Shown: positions 44,804 through 54,580, numbered from the stretch's first letter. The stretch is DNA of 64,000 nucleotides from Bradyrhizobium sp. NFR13 (GCF_900114605.1 NZ_FOTP01000007.1:248001-312000); one strand, 5' to 3'. Notes: generated by a model from the letters alone, not told the origin. Made by a program: numbers and translations.

Positions 44804-44831
44804 ATGTCCGCTTTGCGCTTTGAGCGGACAT
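44804..44831. repeat. copy of TCCGCTT palindrome family
   Basis: ATGTCCGCT and AGCGGACAT flank a 10-base centre TTGCGCTTTG. It is the same family as 48428-48457, in intergenic DNA upstream of the cyclodeaminase-like gene. Confidence 0.65.
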
Positions 44832-44919
44832 GGACCTTGCAAGCGAATAAGTGACATTCCTTTGTCTCGCAAGCCGCCGGATCGGCGGATGTGACCGCAC
44901 ATGTTGCGGCGAAAACAAT

Positions 44920-44949
44920 GCGTGCCACCCTATCTTCTCGGTGGCACGC
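44920..44949. repeat. 10-bp inverted repeat, possible terminator or operator
   Basis: GCGTGCCACC (44920-44929) pairs with GGTGGCACGC (44940-44949). It lies 220 bp past the end of the minus-strand SDR gene and 250 bp before the cyclodeaminase-like start; no T-run follows. Confidence 0.5.
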
Positions 44950-45168
44950 GAGACCCAGCGTTGCCGTGGGTGGCGCAGTGCAGATTCACCACGTCCTACA
45001 GGCGATCAGTGCCATGAACGGTCATTGCGAGAAGTCGGTCTGCGAGATGGACGCAATGCCATCGAGCACGTGTTTTTCCGCTTCGGAACTGCCGAGCTCG
45101 CTATCCGCTACGACCGCCCTTGGCTCCAACTATCTCCGCAGGTGTATCTCACCGCCGTACATTGTTGC

Positions 45169-45930
45169 TCACTTACCACCAGTGACATCGAGGAACGTGC
45201 CGGTCACGAAGGAAGCCTCGGCGCTTGCCAGCCACAGGATCGCTCGCGCGACCTCTTCAGGCTGACCGCCTCTGCCCATCGGGATAGAGTCCTTGACGCG
45301 ATCCACTCGTCCCGGCTCTCCGCCGCTGGCATGCATGTCAGTGTAGATGTGCCCCGGGCGGATGCAGTTGACGCGTATACCATCCCGCGCGACTTCCTTG
45401 GCGAAGCCGGTCGTGAATGTCTCGACGGCGCCCTTCGACGCGGCGTAGTCGATATATTCGCCCGGGCTGCCGAGCCGGGCCGATGCCGATGAGATGTTGA
45501 TCACGGAGCCGCCCCGCCCGTTGTGACGATAGGACATCCGCTTCGCGGCTTGCTGTGCACAAAGGATGGGACCAATCGCGTTGACCGCAAAGATGCGCTG
45601 CATCCGCTCGAATCCGAGATCCTCCAGCCGGGACTGCCGCGCAAGCATTGCGGCGTTGTTCACCAGCACGTCGATCCGACCGAACTTTCGGTCGATCGCG
45701 GCGAATAATTGAGCGACCTGCTCTGGATCCGCGCCGTCTGCGCGCACGGGCAAAGCCCGACGCCCAACCGCTTCGACATCAGCCGCCACCGCGAGGGCGG
45801 CAGCTTCGTTGGAGACGAAGCTGATCGCGACATCGTAACCTTGCGCGGCAGCAAGCCGCGCAGTCGCGGCGCCTACTCCACGACTTCCACCCGTGATCAG
45901 AATCAGCGGCGTCTCTGAGGCTGTCGTCAT
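45169..45930 (-). CDS. short-chain dehydrogenase/reductase
   Basis: 253 aa classical SDR. Cofactor motif TGGSRGVG at 13-20, NNAA at 91-94, catalytic Ser148, Tyr162 and Lys166 (YAASK), and a C-terminal FVTGTFLDVTGGK. The ARADG segment after strand 3 does not settle NAD versus NADP. It oxidises an alcohol or reduces a ketone; close families include glucose dehydrogenase- and FabG-like enzymes. AAGG precedes the start. It lies 67 bp after the MFS gene in the same direction. Confidence 0.88.
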   Translation of the reverse strand: MTTASETPLILITGGSRGVGAATARLAAAQGYDVAISFVSNEAAALAVAADVEAVGRRALPVRADGADPEQVAQLFAAIDRKFGRIDVLVNNAAMLARQSRLEDLGFERMQRIFAVNAIGPILCAQQAAKRMSYRHNGRGGSVINISSASARLGSPGEYIDYAASKGAVETFTTGFAKEVARDGIRVNCIRPGHIYTDMHASGGEPGRVDRVKDSIPMGRGGQPEEVARAILWLASAEASFVTGTFLDVTGGK

Positions 45931-45997
45931 CTAGCGAACCTTCATGTGGTGGTAAGATAAAAATTGATCGACATTCCCGGCGAAAGACGGATGACGC

Positions 45998-47239
45998 TCA
46001 TGCCTTCTGTCCGGACGACTGCGACGCCGCATCGATGTCGACGTCGTCGCGGAGATGTCGCGAGAGCGCGATCATGAACGGGCAGATCGCCAGCGCCGTC
46101 ATCGCGGTCGCGGCCGTTGCCGTCACGGGTCCGAACGCGTCGCCCAGAAAACCATAGAGAACCGGGGCACCGGCGCCCGCGCCGATGGTGCCGGTATAGA
46201 ACAAAGCGAATGCACGTTCGGTGCGATGGGGTGAGGTCAGTTCGGGAACCGTTCCATACAGCACAGATGATGTACCGTTGAGCATCACCCCCAGCGCCGG
46301 CAGAAGCACGATGGCCGGGACGAGGGGCAGCACCAGAACGCTGACAATCAGAACGGCCGTAGCAATCTCGGTGAAGAGGACGGTGCGCCGGGTACCGACC
46401 TTGTCGCCCAGCCAGCCGCAGGCAAACTTGCCGGCGGCTCCGCCGACGAAGACAAGTGCCAGCGCAAAGCCGATGGTGGGAAGCGTCGCTCCTTTGCCAA
46501 TCAGGAGGAATGGCAGAAAGGCGAGGAAGCCCATTCTGACGGCGCTATCGAGCATGCCGATCGCCAGCAGCCAATAGAACCCGCCCCGGTTTTGACCTGT
46601 CTGGCTGGCTCGTTCCTTCGCATCGGTTGCATGTCTTTTGCCGACGGCGGGCATCCACACAGCCATGGCGACGGACACCGCGATGCCCGCGACAGCGAGC
46701 GTGAAGACGGCGTGTTGCCATACGACGCTGACAAGCAGCAGGGACATGAGCGCCGGGATCGCCGCCTTTCCGAGATCACCTGTGAAATTGTAGATGCCAA
46801 GCGGCCCGCGCGCAGCGCGCCCATAGGCGCGTGACACGGCGGCGGACGCCAGAGGGTGTTGGGTGCTCGAGCCTGCGCCTGCGATTGCCAGCGCAAAGCT
46901 CAATCCGACGATGCCGCCGGAAATGCCCGCGAACGCGTAGCCCAGTGCCGCTAGCGCCGTGCCGCAACAGAGAATGATCTTGGCGTCGATGCGCTCAGCA
47001 AGATGCCCTGCCGGAATTTGCAGACACGCCATGGTGCCGGAATAGAGCCCGCGAAAAATGGCGAGGAGACTGTAGCTCAATGCGAATTCGGCCTGCCAGA
47101 TCGGCAGCAGCACGTAGATCGTATCGGTGAAGCCGTCGTGCAGGGCGTGATTGAGCCCGGTGAGCGCAAGCGTTCGCGTGGCGCGTGTGGGGGGCGAAGG
47201 AGCCGAGGGGGGGAGTGTCGTGGTCTCGTGCTGTGTCAT
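45998..47239 (-). CDS. MFS transporter
   Basis: 413 aa, about twelve membrane helices in two halves with a central polar loop (residues 205-225). The first helix region GLNHALHDGFTDTIYVLLPI and the loop GHLAERIDAKIILC resemble the fosmidomycin-resistance-like branch of drug/metabolite transporters. It is divergent from a LysR gene, and the SDR gene follows, so uptake and first oxidation of a metabolite is plausible (inference). Confidence 0.87.
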   Translation of the reverse strand: MTQHETTTLPPSAPSPPTRATRTLALTGLNHALHDGFTDTIYVLLPIWQAEFALSYSLLAIFRGLYSGTMACLQIPAGHLAERIDAKIILCCGTALAALGYAFAGISGGIVGLSFALAIAGAGSSTQHPLASAAVSRAYGRAARGPLGIYNFTGDLGKAAIPALMSLLLVSVVWQHAVFTLAVAGIAVSVAMAVWMPAVGKRHATDAKERASQTGQNRGGFYWLLAIGMLDSAVRMGFLAFLPFLLIGKGATLPTIGFALALVFVGGAAGKFACGWLGDKVGTRRTVLFTEIATAVLIVSVLVLPLVPAIVLLPALGVMLNGTSSVLYGTVPELTSPHRTERAFALFYTGTIGAGAGAPVLYGFLGDAFGPVTATAATAMTALAICPFMIALSRHLRDDVDIDAASQSSGQKA

Positions 47240-47396
47240 GGGTCTTCCGGCGCTGGCGCAGCAGTCGCAGAAAATCTGAAGATTGACGTGCCGGAGCTGG
47301 AGCCTGGCGCGCGAACGCTGCTAATAGTCACCATGAACGAGACTTGAGATCGTCACAAATCAGTAATATTCAAACTTGGGTTAGAAATTCTCAATC

Positions 47397-48320
47397 ATGT
47401 CCACCTTTGTCCCACGCCGTAGCCTGCCGCCGCTGAATGCGGTCCGCGCCTTCGAGGCTGCTGCCCGTCTCGGCAGTCTGAAGGAGGCGGCCGTCGAGCT
47501 GAGCGTGACCGATGGTGCCGTCAGTCAACAGATACGGCACCTGGAAGACTGGCTGGGAGCCCCGGCACTGTTTCGACGCTCGGTCCGGCGGGTCGTGCTG
47601 ACGCCAGCCGGCGCCGCGCTACTGGCCGAATTCGGGCCGGCCCTCGATCGCATCTCGGCGGCCGTGCAGCAGCATCGAACCAGACGGCATGACGCGCCGT
47701 CCATCGTGCTGCATGTCAACGCGCTCGCGACCTTCAGTCTGCGATGGCTGTTGCGACGCATGGGCGCGTTTCGTGCGGAGCATCCCGACATCGAGGTACG
47801 TTTGAGTACGTCGAATGAGACGATCGACGCTCTGGCCGAGTCATTCGACGTCGTGATCAGAGGTGGCCCGGACACCTTTCCCGGTTACACATCGCGTTTC
47901 CTCTTCGGGGAACGACGGCTGCCCGTGTGCAGTCCGGCCATCCTGGATCGGGCGCCGCTGACCGATATCCGCGATCTGTCGCACCACACTCTGCTTCACG
48001 TCTCTTCGATGGCGCGGCTATGGCGCGACTGGCTGGCTGAGGCCGGAGAGCCCACCCTTCGCCCAGAAGCATCCCTGACCTTCGATCATTTCTATCTGAC
48101 CATACAGGCAGCGATCGACGGACTCGGCGTGGCGATGGGTCCGACCGCATTGGTCGCCGATGATCTCGCGGCCGGGCGATTGATGACGCCGTTTCCAGAC
48201 ATCAGTCTCTCGGCGCGAAGCTACTTCGCCTATCTACCGGAAGCGCGACGGACCGATCCACATATCGCCGTGTTCTGCGACTGGCTCGAGCAACAAGGCC
48301 GCGATCTTGGTCGCAGCTAG
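47397..48320 (+). CDS. LysR-family regulator (GcvA type)
   Basis: 307 aa. It opens RRSLPPLNAVRAFEAAARLG, followed by VTDGAVSQQIRHLEDWLG and LFRRSVRRVVLTPAG, the GcvA-like helix-turn-helix. The C-terminal part fits the inducer-binding fold. It is divergent from the MFS-SDR unit across 157 bp and most likely controls it. Confidence 0.9.
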   Translation: MSTFVPRRSLPPLNAVRAFEAAARLGSLKEAAVELSVTDGAVSQQIRHLEDWLGAPALFRRSVRRVVLTPAGAALLAEFGPALDRISAAVQQHRTRRHDAPSIVLHVNALATFSLRWLLRRMGAFRAEHPDIEVRLSTSNETIDALAESFDVVIRGGPDTFPGYTSRFLFGERRLPVCSPAILDRAPLTDIRDLSHHTLLHVSSMARLWRDWLAEAGEPTLRPEASLTFDHFYLTIQAAIDGLGVAMGPTALVADDLAAGRLMTPFPDISLSARSYFAYLPEARRTDPHIAVFCDWLEQQGRDLGRS

Positions 48321-48427
48321 CAGTCTAAGATCGTCGATGGCAGGATCGCAACTTTGGTAATGATAATTCCTTAGACCTGAGCAGCGCATTTCTGGAGAAG
48401 CGCCGCGTCAACCGGCACGTCGTGCAG

Positions 48428-48457
48428 AATGTCCGCTTTGCGCCAGAAGCGGACATT
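48428..48457. repeat. best copy of TCCGCTT palindrome family
   Basis: AATGTCCGCTT and AAGCGGACATT, perfect 11-bp arms around TGCGCCAG. It lies between convergent LysR and aldehyde dehydrogenase genes. Confidence 0.7.
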
Positions 48458-48491
48458 TGAGCCTGCTACGCGATAACAGCGATCCTTTTCG

Positions 48492-49931
48492 TCATTCCGC
48501 ACGCTGGCTCACATACTTGACTGTCTGGAATTCCTGCAGCCCTTCAATGCCGCCTTCCGAGCCGATACCGCTATCCTTGTAACCACCGAATGGCGTCTCC
48601 GGCAGCGAGGCCTGCCAGTGATTGACGATGACATTGCCGCTCTGGATCGCCTCGGTGATCGCTGACGCATTGCGCATGTCGTGGGTCATCACATAGGAGG
48701 CGAGACCGAACGGCAAACGGTTAGCGAGACGGACGGCATCATCCATGGTCCGGAACGGCGCGGTTGCCGCGAGCGGCCCGAACGGCTCGACATTCGAAGC
48801 CATGCAGTCGTCGTCCACATGCGACAGCACGGTCGGGCGATAGAAGAAGCCCTGATTGCCACAGCGCTCGCCGCCGGCGGACACAGCGATGTTGCGCGAG
48901 CGCGCGTCATCCACGAAACGCTCCATGCTCTCGATGCGGCGCGCATGCGCCAGCGGACCCATCTTCGTCGTCGCCGCGAAACCGTCGCCAACGGCGATGG
49001 CATTGGCGAGTTCGGCAAGTTTGGCGGCGAAGCGATCGTGGATCGATTCATGTACGAAGAAGCGCGTCGGCGAGGTGCAGACCTGGCCGGAATTGCGGAA
49101 CTTGGCCGTCACAGCAGAGATCGCAGCGGCTTCCGGATCGACATCGCCAAAGATCACGACCGGCGCGTGGCCACCGAGTTCCAGCGTCATTTTCTTCATG
49201 GTCTGCACAGCCAGTGCACCAAGCTGCTTGCCGACCTCGGTCGAACCCGTGAAGGTCAGGCCGCGGGTGACCGGCGACGCGAGCAGCTTCTGCGAAATCA
49301 AAGTGGGATTGCCGAACACCACATTGAGCACGCCCGCAGGAAGACCGGCGTCTTCCAGCGCGGCGGCGATGGCGAGCGCCGTGGCTGGCGTTTCCTCGGC
49401 CGGTTTGATGATGACCGAACAACCGGCCGCCAGCGCGCTCGATATCTTGCGTGCCGGCGTGATGGCCGGTGCATTCCACGGCGCGAAGGCGGCGATAGGA
49501 CCGAGCGGTTCGCGGATCGCGATCTGCTGGATGGCGCGGCTGCGCGACGGGATCACGCGGCCATAGGCGCGTCGGCCCTCCTCCGCATTCCAGGCGAAAA
49601 TGCCGGCGGCGGTGTCCAGCTCGACGCGAGACTCCGCGATCGGCTTGCCGAGTTCCAGCGTGATCAGGCTGGCGATCGCCTCCTTGCGCTCTACGATCAG
49701 CGCCGCAGCGCGCTGCAGGATCGTCCCGCGATCGACCGCCGACATCTTGCGCCATTGCTCGAAGCCACGCGCTGATGACGCCAGCGCCTCGTCAAGATCC
49801 GCCGCGCTCGCATGCGGCAACTCGCCGAGCACGCTGCCAGTCGCTGGATTGAGCACCGGCTCGCTCGCGCGGCCCTCGCCGCTTCGCCATTGGCCATCTA
49901 TGAAAAGTCTGAGCGCTGGATAGTCGATCAT
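48492..49931 (-). CDS. aldehyde dehydrogenase (succinate-semialdehyde type)
   Basis: 479 aa NAD(P)-dependent ALDH. PWNAPA with Asn153, TFTGSTEVGKQLG near 227, general base Glu251 in LELGGHAP, nucleophile Cys285 in SGQVCTSPTRFFV, and C-terminal FGGYKDSGIGSEGG. The LELGGHAP and SGQVCTSPTR forms are those of succinate-semialdehyde/lactaldehyde-like branches. The start at 49931 is set by AAGGGA upstream and the family N-terminus (LRLFIDGQW). A hairpin terminator separates it from the binding-protein gene upstream. Confidence 0.92.
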   Translation of the reverse strand: MIDYPALRLFIDGQWRSGEGRASEPVLNPATGSVLGELPHASAADLDEALASSARGFEQWRKMSAVDRGTILQRAAALIVERKEAIASLITLELGKPIAESRVELDTAAGIFAWNAEEGRRAYGRVIPSRSRAIQQIAIREPLGPIAAFAPWNAPAITPARKISSALAAGCSVIIKPAEETPATALAIAAALEDAGLPAGVLNVVFGNPTLISQKLLASPVTRGLTFTGSTEVGKQLGALAVQTMKKMTLELGGHAPVVIFGDVDPEAAAISAVTAKFRNSGQVCTSPTRFFVHESIHDRFAAKLAELANAIAVGDGFAATTKMGPLAHARRIESMERFVDDARSRNIAVSAGGERCGNQGFFYRPTVLSHVDDDCMASNVEPFGPLAATAPFRTMDDAVRLANRLPFGLASYVMTHDMRNASAITEAIQSGNVIVNHWQASLPETPFGGYKDSGIGSEGGIEGLQEFQTVKYVSQRAE

Positions 49932-49950
49932 CACAAGATCCCTTGGTAAG

Positions 49951-49978
49951 CAAAACGGGCACGGCAACGCCGTGCCCG
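49951..49978 (-). terminator. Rho-independent terminator after binding-protein gene
   Basis: On the minus strand CGGGCACGGC-GTT-GCCGTGCCCG is followed by TTTTG. Ten perfect pairs with a three-base loop lie 34 bp past the stop at 50012, so this probably ends or attenuates transcription before the aldehyde dehydrogenase gene. Confidence 0.7.
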
Positions 49979-50011
49979 CGAGTTGGGGACAGGTTTATTG
50001 AAGCTCGGCTC

Positions 50012-51226
50012 TTACTTGGCCGCGCTGACCAGCGGGCAGTTGCCGTCCTTGAGCGGGCGGAACGCCTTGTCACCGGGAACGGTGTCGAGGATCTTGTAGT
50101 AGTCCCACGGATACTTCGATTCCTTGGGATCCTTGACCTGCAGCAGATACATGTCACGGATCACGCGGCCATCTTCGCGGATCGAGGCATTGGTGGTGTA
50201 GAAGTCGTTGATCGGCAGCTTCTTCATCTCTGGCACGACCACCGAGCCGACATCGCTCTTGGTCGCCTCGACCGCCTTGAGATAATGCGTCACCGCGCCA
50301 TAGACAGCGGCCTGCAGGCTGCCGGGCGCCTTGCCGTTGAAACGCTCCATGAAGCGCTTGCTCCATGCCCGGGTCTTGTCATTGGCATCCCAATAGAAAC
50401 TGTCGGCGAAGATCAGATCCTTGGCGCTGGCAAGGCCGAGCGCGTGGATATCCGGCAGATTGACCAGAAGCGCCGCCATGCTCTGGCCACCCGAGGTGAG
50501 ACCGAATTCGTTGGCCTGCTTCAGCGCCGTCATCATGTCCGAACCGGCATTGGCGAGACCGACGACCTGCGCCTTCGAGGCCTGCGCCTGCAGCAGGAAG
50601 GACGAGAAGTCCGACGAATTGAGCGGATGCTTGCTCGAGCCCAGCACCTTGCCGCCATTGGCGAGAACGACCTTGGAAGCTTCCGCCTCTAGCGCCTGAC
50701 CGAAACTGTAGTCCGCGGTCAGGAAGTACCAGCTCTTCAAGCCCTTCTGCACCAGCGGCGCAGTGGCGACATTGGCAAGTGCGTAATTGTCGTAGGCCCA
50801 GTGCACGCCATTCGGCGAACAGGCCTTTCCGGTGAGATCAGGCGTGCCGGGGCCGGTGGCCAGGAACACCTTGTCCTTCTCGCGTGACAGCTGCTGCACG
50901 GCGAGTGCCACACCCGACGACACCACTTCGGTGATCGTGTCGACGCCTTCGGTGTCGTACCACTTCCGCGCCAGCGCGAGACCGATATCGGCCTTGTTCT
51001 GGTGGTCGGCCGAGATCACCTCGACCGGCATGCCGGCGACCTTGCCGCCGAAATCCTCCGCCGCCATCTTCGCGGCAAGCACCGAACCGGCGCCGACATT
51101 GTCGGCATACGGGCCGGACATGTCGGTGAGCACGCCGATCTTGACGGTGCCGTTGGAGATTTCAGCAGACGCAGACGTGACGAATGACAGCATCGCAGCC
51201 GTCACGAGCAGCTTGTTGATCTTCAC
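50012..51226 (-). CDS. LivK-type ABC substrate-binding protein
   Basis: 404 aa. The signal peptide (1-21, cut after ASA) is followed by VKIGVLTDMSGPYADNVG, the family-typical start, and DHQNKADIGLALARKWYD. The periplasmic-binding fold of type I serves amide, branched-chain amino acid and aromatic acid uptake. No Liv permease or ATPase is adjacent. It is encoded with a hydrolase, SCP2-like protein, acyl-CoA ligase and acyl-CoA dehydrogenase, so the ligand is likely an organic acid (inference). Confidence 0.9.
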   Translation of the reverse strand: MKINKLLVTAAMLSFVTSASAEISNGTVKIGVLTDMSGPYADNVGAGSVLAAKMAAEDFGGKVAGMPVEVISADHQNKADIGLALARKWYDTEGVDTITEVVSSGVALAVQQLSREKDKVFLATGPGTPDLTGKACSPNGVHWAYDNYALANVATAPLVQKGLKSWYFLTADYSFGQALEAEASKVVLANGGKVLGSSKHPLNSSDFSSFLLQAQASKAQVVGLANAGSDMMTALKQANEFGLTSGGQSMAALLVNLPDIHALGLASAKDLIFADSFYWDANDKTRAWSKRFMERFNGKAPGSLQAAVYGAVTHYLKAVEATKSDVGSVVVPEMKKLPINDFYTTNASIREDGRVIRDMYLLQVKDPKESKYPWDYYKILDTVPGDKAFRPLKDGNCPLVSAAK

Positions 51227-51261
51227 GCGTTTCCCCTCTCGAGTTTATTGTCAGGCTTGGT

Positions 51262-52104
51262 TCACTTGATCTGTTCGAGCACCGGCAGCAGATAGCTGAG
51301 GAATTTTTCGGGATCCTCGCTCATTGGGAAATGACCGAGGCCCTTCATGATGGTGACGTGGCTGCCCTTGACGCTGTTGGCAACGGCCATCGTCTCTTCC
51401 GGCGTGCAGGAATAGTCGTATTCGCCTGACAGCAGGAACAGCGGGCATTTCGACGTGTCGATCTGCGCGACGCGTGCGCGGATATCGCCGTCGAGTTTGT
51501 AGAAATGCAGGTCGCCCTTGAACACGCCGGGACCGCCCTGCATGTAGTGCCACAGCGTCTCCCAGCGATCGGCATCCGGCGCATCAGGACCGACGAGGCC
51601 CGATACGATGGCCGCGCAAACCTCACCGCCATGCACGTCTGGTCGATGCAGGAAGTTGAGATCGTAATAGGGATCGACATGCGCGCCGGCCTGCAGGCCG
51701 ATAATGGCGCGGAAGCGCTCCGGATGTTCGAGCGCGAGATGCAGCACGATGCGGCCACCGATTGAGCAGCCCATTACAATGGGCTTGTCGAGATCGAGCG
51801 CGGATGACACCGCGAGGATCATCTCGGTATATTGCGCCGAAGTGAGCTGATATTCTTCATTGTGCCAGCCCGCCGGCGGCGACGACTTGCCGTGCCAGGG
51901 CATGTCGAAGGCGATGACACGATGCTTTGCCGTGACGCGCTCGTCATTCATCAGTGCGCGATACTGGCGGCCATCGGCACCTGCGGTGTGCAGGCACAAC
52001 AGCGGCGTGCCCTTGCCGGCTTCCTCGACATAGATGCGGTGCTTGCGACCGAACAGATCGAGATGCATGTAGCGGCCGACGGTGTTTTCAAAGCGGGCGG
52101 TCAT
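51262..52104 (-). CDS. alpha/beta-hydrolase
   Basis: 280 aa. Oxyanion region LLCLHTAGADGRQYR, nucleophile Ser114 in GCSIGGRI, acid Asp in LLSGEYDYSCTP near 227 and His in GLGHFPMSED near 256. The elbow GCSIGG differs from the common GxSxGG only at the second residue. It would hydrolyse an ester or a ring-cleavage intermediate. Its ATG overlaps the stop of the SCP2-like gene (ATGA). A long in-frame extension upstream is antisense-like and rejected. Confidence 0.88.
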   Translation of the reverse strand: MTARFENTVGRYMHLDLFGRKHRIYVEEAGKGTPLLCLHTAGADGRQYRALMNDERVTAKHRVIAFDMPWHGKSSPPAGWHNEEYQLTSAQYTEMILAVSSALDLDKPIVMGCSIGGRIVLHLALEHPERFRAIIGLQAGAHVDPYYDLNFLHRPDVHGGEVCAAIVSGLVGPDAPDADRWETLWHYMQGGPGVFKGDLHFYKLDGDIRARVAQIDTSKCPLFLLSGEYDYSCTPEETMAVANSVKGSHVTIMKGLGHFPMSEDPEKFLSYLLPVLEQIK

Positions 52105-52466
52105 GCGGCGGCTCCTGCGCGCAGTTTCACCAGCGCTTCCTTGAAGTAACGCAGATTGGCCATGAAGATCTGCAGATTGCCTTCGGCCTTCAGGGTGCGA
52201 CACTTGATCAGCGCCATCAGGTCGTGCGAACCCGGCTGCGGCCTCGCGCTCCAGAACTTGTTCCATTCGTCGTCGGATGCGCGCAGCGCGAACGACCATG
52301 AGGGCATTACGAACGGGCCTTTGGTGACCGAGACGACCTTGCCTTCTGCAATGGCGATCAACCATGCGGTCGCGCCGACTTCGAGCAGGAAGGTGGTGGT
52401 GAGGAAGCGCCCGCGCTTCACCAGCATCTCATCCGCATTGACCCTGTTTTTCAGGTCTTCAATCAT
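52101..52466 (-). CDS. SCP2-sterol-binding-like small protein
   Basis: 121 aa. LEVGATAWLIAIAEGKV, SFALRASDDEWNKFW, SHDLMALIKC and GNLQIFMANLRYFKE follow the SCP2 pattern of a lipid- or acyl-CoA-binding cavity. GGGAGG precedes the start. It sits between the acyl-CoA ligase and hydrolase genes, and could present a hydrophobic acyl substrate. The family call is from pattern only. Confidence 0.65.
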   Translation of the reverse strand: MIEDLKNRVNADEMLVKRGRFLTTTFLLEVGATAWLIAIAEGKVVSVTKGPFVMPSWSFALRASDDEWNKFWSARPQPGSHDLMALIKCRTLKAEGNLQIFMANLRYFKEALVKLRAGAAA

Positions 52467-52477
52467 GTTGCCTCCCT

Positions 52478-54580
52478 TCAGGCGAGCGCGACCAGCGCGT
52501 CCACGGCGACGACGCCCTCGCCCACCCGATTGATAATCAGCGGATTGATTTCGGCATCCACGACGACCGCACTTTCATTCACCGCAAACTGCGACATCGC
52601 CACGATTGCCTGCGCCAGCGCTTCCATATCGCCGCGCGGCTTGTTGCGGAATCCCTGGAAGACACGACTGATTGACAGCTCCATGATCATGCTCCACGCG
52701 GTGTCGAGCGTGACCGGTGCGAGGCGAATGCTGCGATCGCGATAGATTTCGGTATAGATGCCGCCAGCCGCGAGCAGCACAATCGGACCAGCTTCTGGAT
52801 CGACGCGATAGCCGAGCAGCATCTCGCCAAGACCGGAGGTCATCGGCTGCACCAGCACCTGCGATATGTTCGCGCCCGGCCGATGCGTGCGGCCATTGTC
52901 GGCAATCTTGCGCATCGCCGCCCTGAGTTGGGACTCACCGGCGACATTGAGCACGACGCCGCCGACTTCGGTCTTGTGTGCAACCTCCGCCGACAGCAGC
53001 TTCACCGCAACGGGATAGGCGAACGGTAGAGTGATCGACGCGGCGTCGATATCGAGGGCCACGGCGGCTGCGTGCGGCACGCCGATCGTCTCGAACAATT
53101 TGTACGCCGCCATTTCGTCAAGCTGTCTCGTGGCGACAGCCCTGGTGTCATGCAAGGGCTTCGCCAGGGCCGTCGGCTGCCGCCGTAACAAGGCGGCCGC
53201 GACCGCATCGGCGCAGGATTCGGGCGTACGGAAGTTCGGCACGCCTGCCCTCGTCAGCATGTCCAGTGCATCCGGCGCATCGGGCACCAGGAATGTCACC
53301 AGCGGCTTGGCCGAGGATGCGCTGTCGATCACCGGCTTGACCGCAAGTTCCGGCTTGAACCGCGCTGATGAGCCGATCACAGCGACCACCACATCGAATT
53401 CCGGCGCCGACAGCATGGTGTCAACCGCAGCTTTCATCACGTCATAGCGCGTACCGGCCAAGGTCAGATCGGTGATGCGCTCGTGATTGGCCCGGACACC
53501 GGCTTGCCCGAGACGCGCGAAAGTCTCGTCGCTCGGCCTCACCACATCGATGCCGCGCATCGAGAGTTCATCAACCACCATCGCTGCGCCGCCGCCGGTC
53601 GTCGTCACCACGCCGACGCGTTTGCTGCACGCTGCGGCCGGACGCGCCGGCATCCGTTGCAGCAGCGGCAGGCTTTCCAGCAAGGTCTCGAAATTGAACA
53701 CGCGGGCAATGCCGCAATCGGCGAGGAACGCCGCGGCGACATCGTCCTCGCCGGCCAGCGCACCTGTATGCGACAGCGCAAGTTCCGCAGCAGCGGCGGA
53801 ACGTCCGAGCTTGTAGCCGACCACTGGCTTGCCACGTTCGGCAGCGGCGAGCGCGAAGCTGCGCAGATCCTGCGCGTGACGAATGCTTTCGAGGAACAGC
53901 ATGTAGCCGGTCACATCGGGATCATCGAGCGTCGCCGAGCAGACCTCACCGAGACTGAGATCGATCTCGTTGCCCACCGAAACAAGACCGGCAAAGCCGA
54001 CATTGCGGCTCTTGCCACGCGAAATCAGACCACCAAGCAGGCTGCCGCTATGCGACGCCACGAAGATGCCGCCAGTCGGCAGGTCCGGCTCGGCGAAGGC
54101 CGCATTGGCGGTGATAATGGTCTTGTGACGCAGATTGATGGCGCCGAGGCTCGACGGGCCGAGAATACGCAAGCCGGTGTCGGCGCAGATTTTCTGCAGG
54201 CGCGCAACGAGCTTTTGACCTTCTTCGCCGCCCTCCGAAAAGCCGGAGGCAAGAATGGTGACCACGGGGACACCGAGCCGCGCGCATTCGGCGGCAGCAT
54301 CCACAGCGTCTTCCGTGGGCGTCAGGATAAAGGCGTGATCCGGCACCGTCGGAAGCTCGGCGAGCGACGGCCACGCGATCTCACCAAGGACTGTCGATCG
54401 GCGCGGATTGATCGGATAGACCGTGCCCTCATAGCCGGCACGCCGCAGATATTGCAGCGGCCGTGCCGACGTCTTCGACACGTCATCGGACGCACCGACC
54501 AGCGCGATGCTGCGCGGCGCGAGCAGCGCCTGTCCGAGCGACGGCTTTGTCGTCCTAGCTTGCACGTGCGGCCTGTCCAC
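52478..54580 (-). CDS. ADP-forming acyl-CoA synthetase
   Basis: 700 aa, alpha and beta modules fused. CoA-binding domain (20-150, LLAPRSIALVGASDD), ligase with phospho-His271 in LSHTGALAGEDD, and ATP-grasp beta part (about 480-700, AVKLLSAEVAHKTEVGGVVL). No GNAT domain follows, in contrast to the Pat-type protein at 23239. It would form acyl-CoA from an organic acid, or the reverse with ATP gain. The start is GTG 54580, inside the end of the acyl-CoA dehydrogenase gene (26-base overlap); ribosome site weak. Confidence 0.88.
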   Translation of the reverse strand: MDRPHVQARTTKPSLGQALLAPRSIALVGASDDVSKTSARPLQYLRRAGYEGTVYPINPRRSTVLGEIAWPSLAELPTVPDHAFILTPTEDAVDAAAECARLGVPVVTILASGFSEGGEEGQKLVARLQKICADTGLRILGPSSLGAINLRHKTIITANAAFAEPDLPTGGIFVASHSGSLLGGLISRGKSRNVGFAGLVSVGNEIDLSLGEVCSATLDDPDVTGYMLFLESIRHAQDLRSFALAAAERGKPVVGYKLGRSAAAAELALSHTGALAGEDDVAAAFLADCGIARVFNFETLLESLPLLQRMPARPAAACSKRVGVVTTTGGGAAMVVDELSMRGIDVVRPSDETFARLGQAGVRANHERITDLTLAGTRYDVMKAAVDTMLSAPEFDVVVAVIGSSARFKPELAVKPVIDSASSAKPLVTFLVPDAPDALDMLTRAGVPNFRTPESCADAVAAALLRRQPTALAKPLHDTRAVATRQLDEMAAYKLFETIGVPHAAAVALDIDAASITLPFAYPVAVKLLSAEVAHKTEVGGVVLNVAGESQLRAAMRKIADNGRTHRPGANISQVLVQPMTSGLGEMLLGYRVDPEAGPIVLLAAGGIYTEIYRDRSIRLAPVTLDTAWSMIMELSISRVFQGFRNKPRGDMEALAQAIVAMSQFAVNESAVVVDAEINPLIINRVGEGVVAVDALVALA

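Noticed and set aside
43717-44928. Longer N-terminus for the cyclodeaminase-like protein
   Set aside because: The extra 87 codons cross the TCCGCTT palindrome and do not resemble the family, which begins near 44667.
45169-45492. Plus-strand frame overlapping the SDR gene end
   Set aside because: Antisense shadow; the minus strand has all SDR catalytic motifs.
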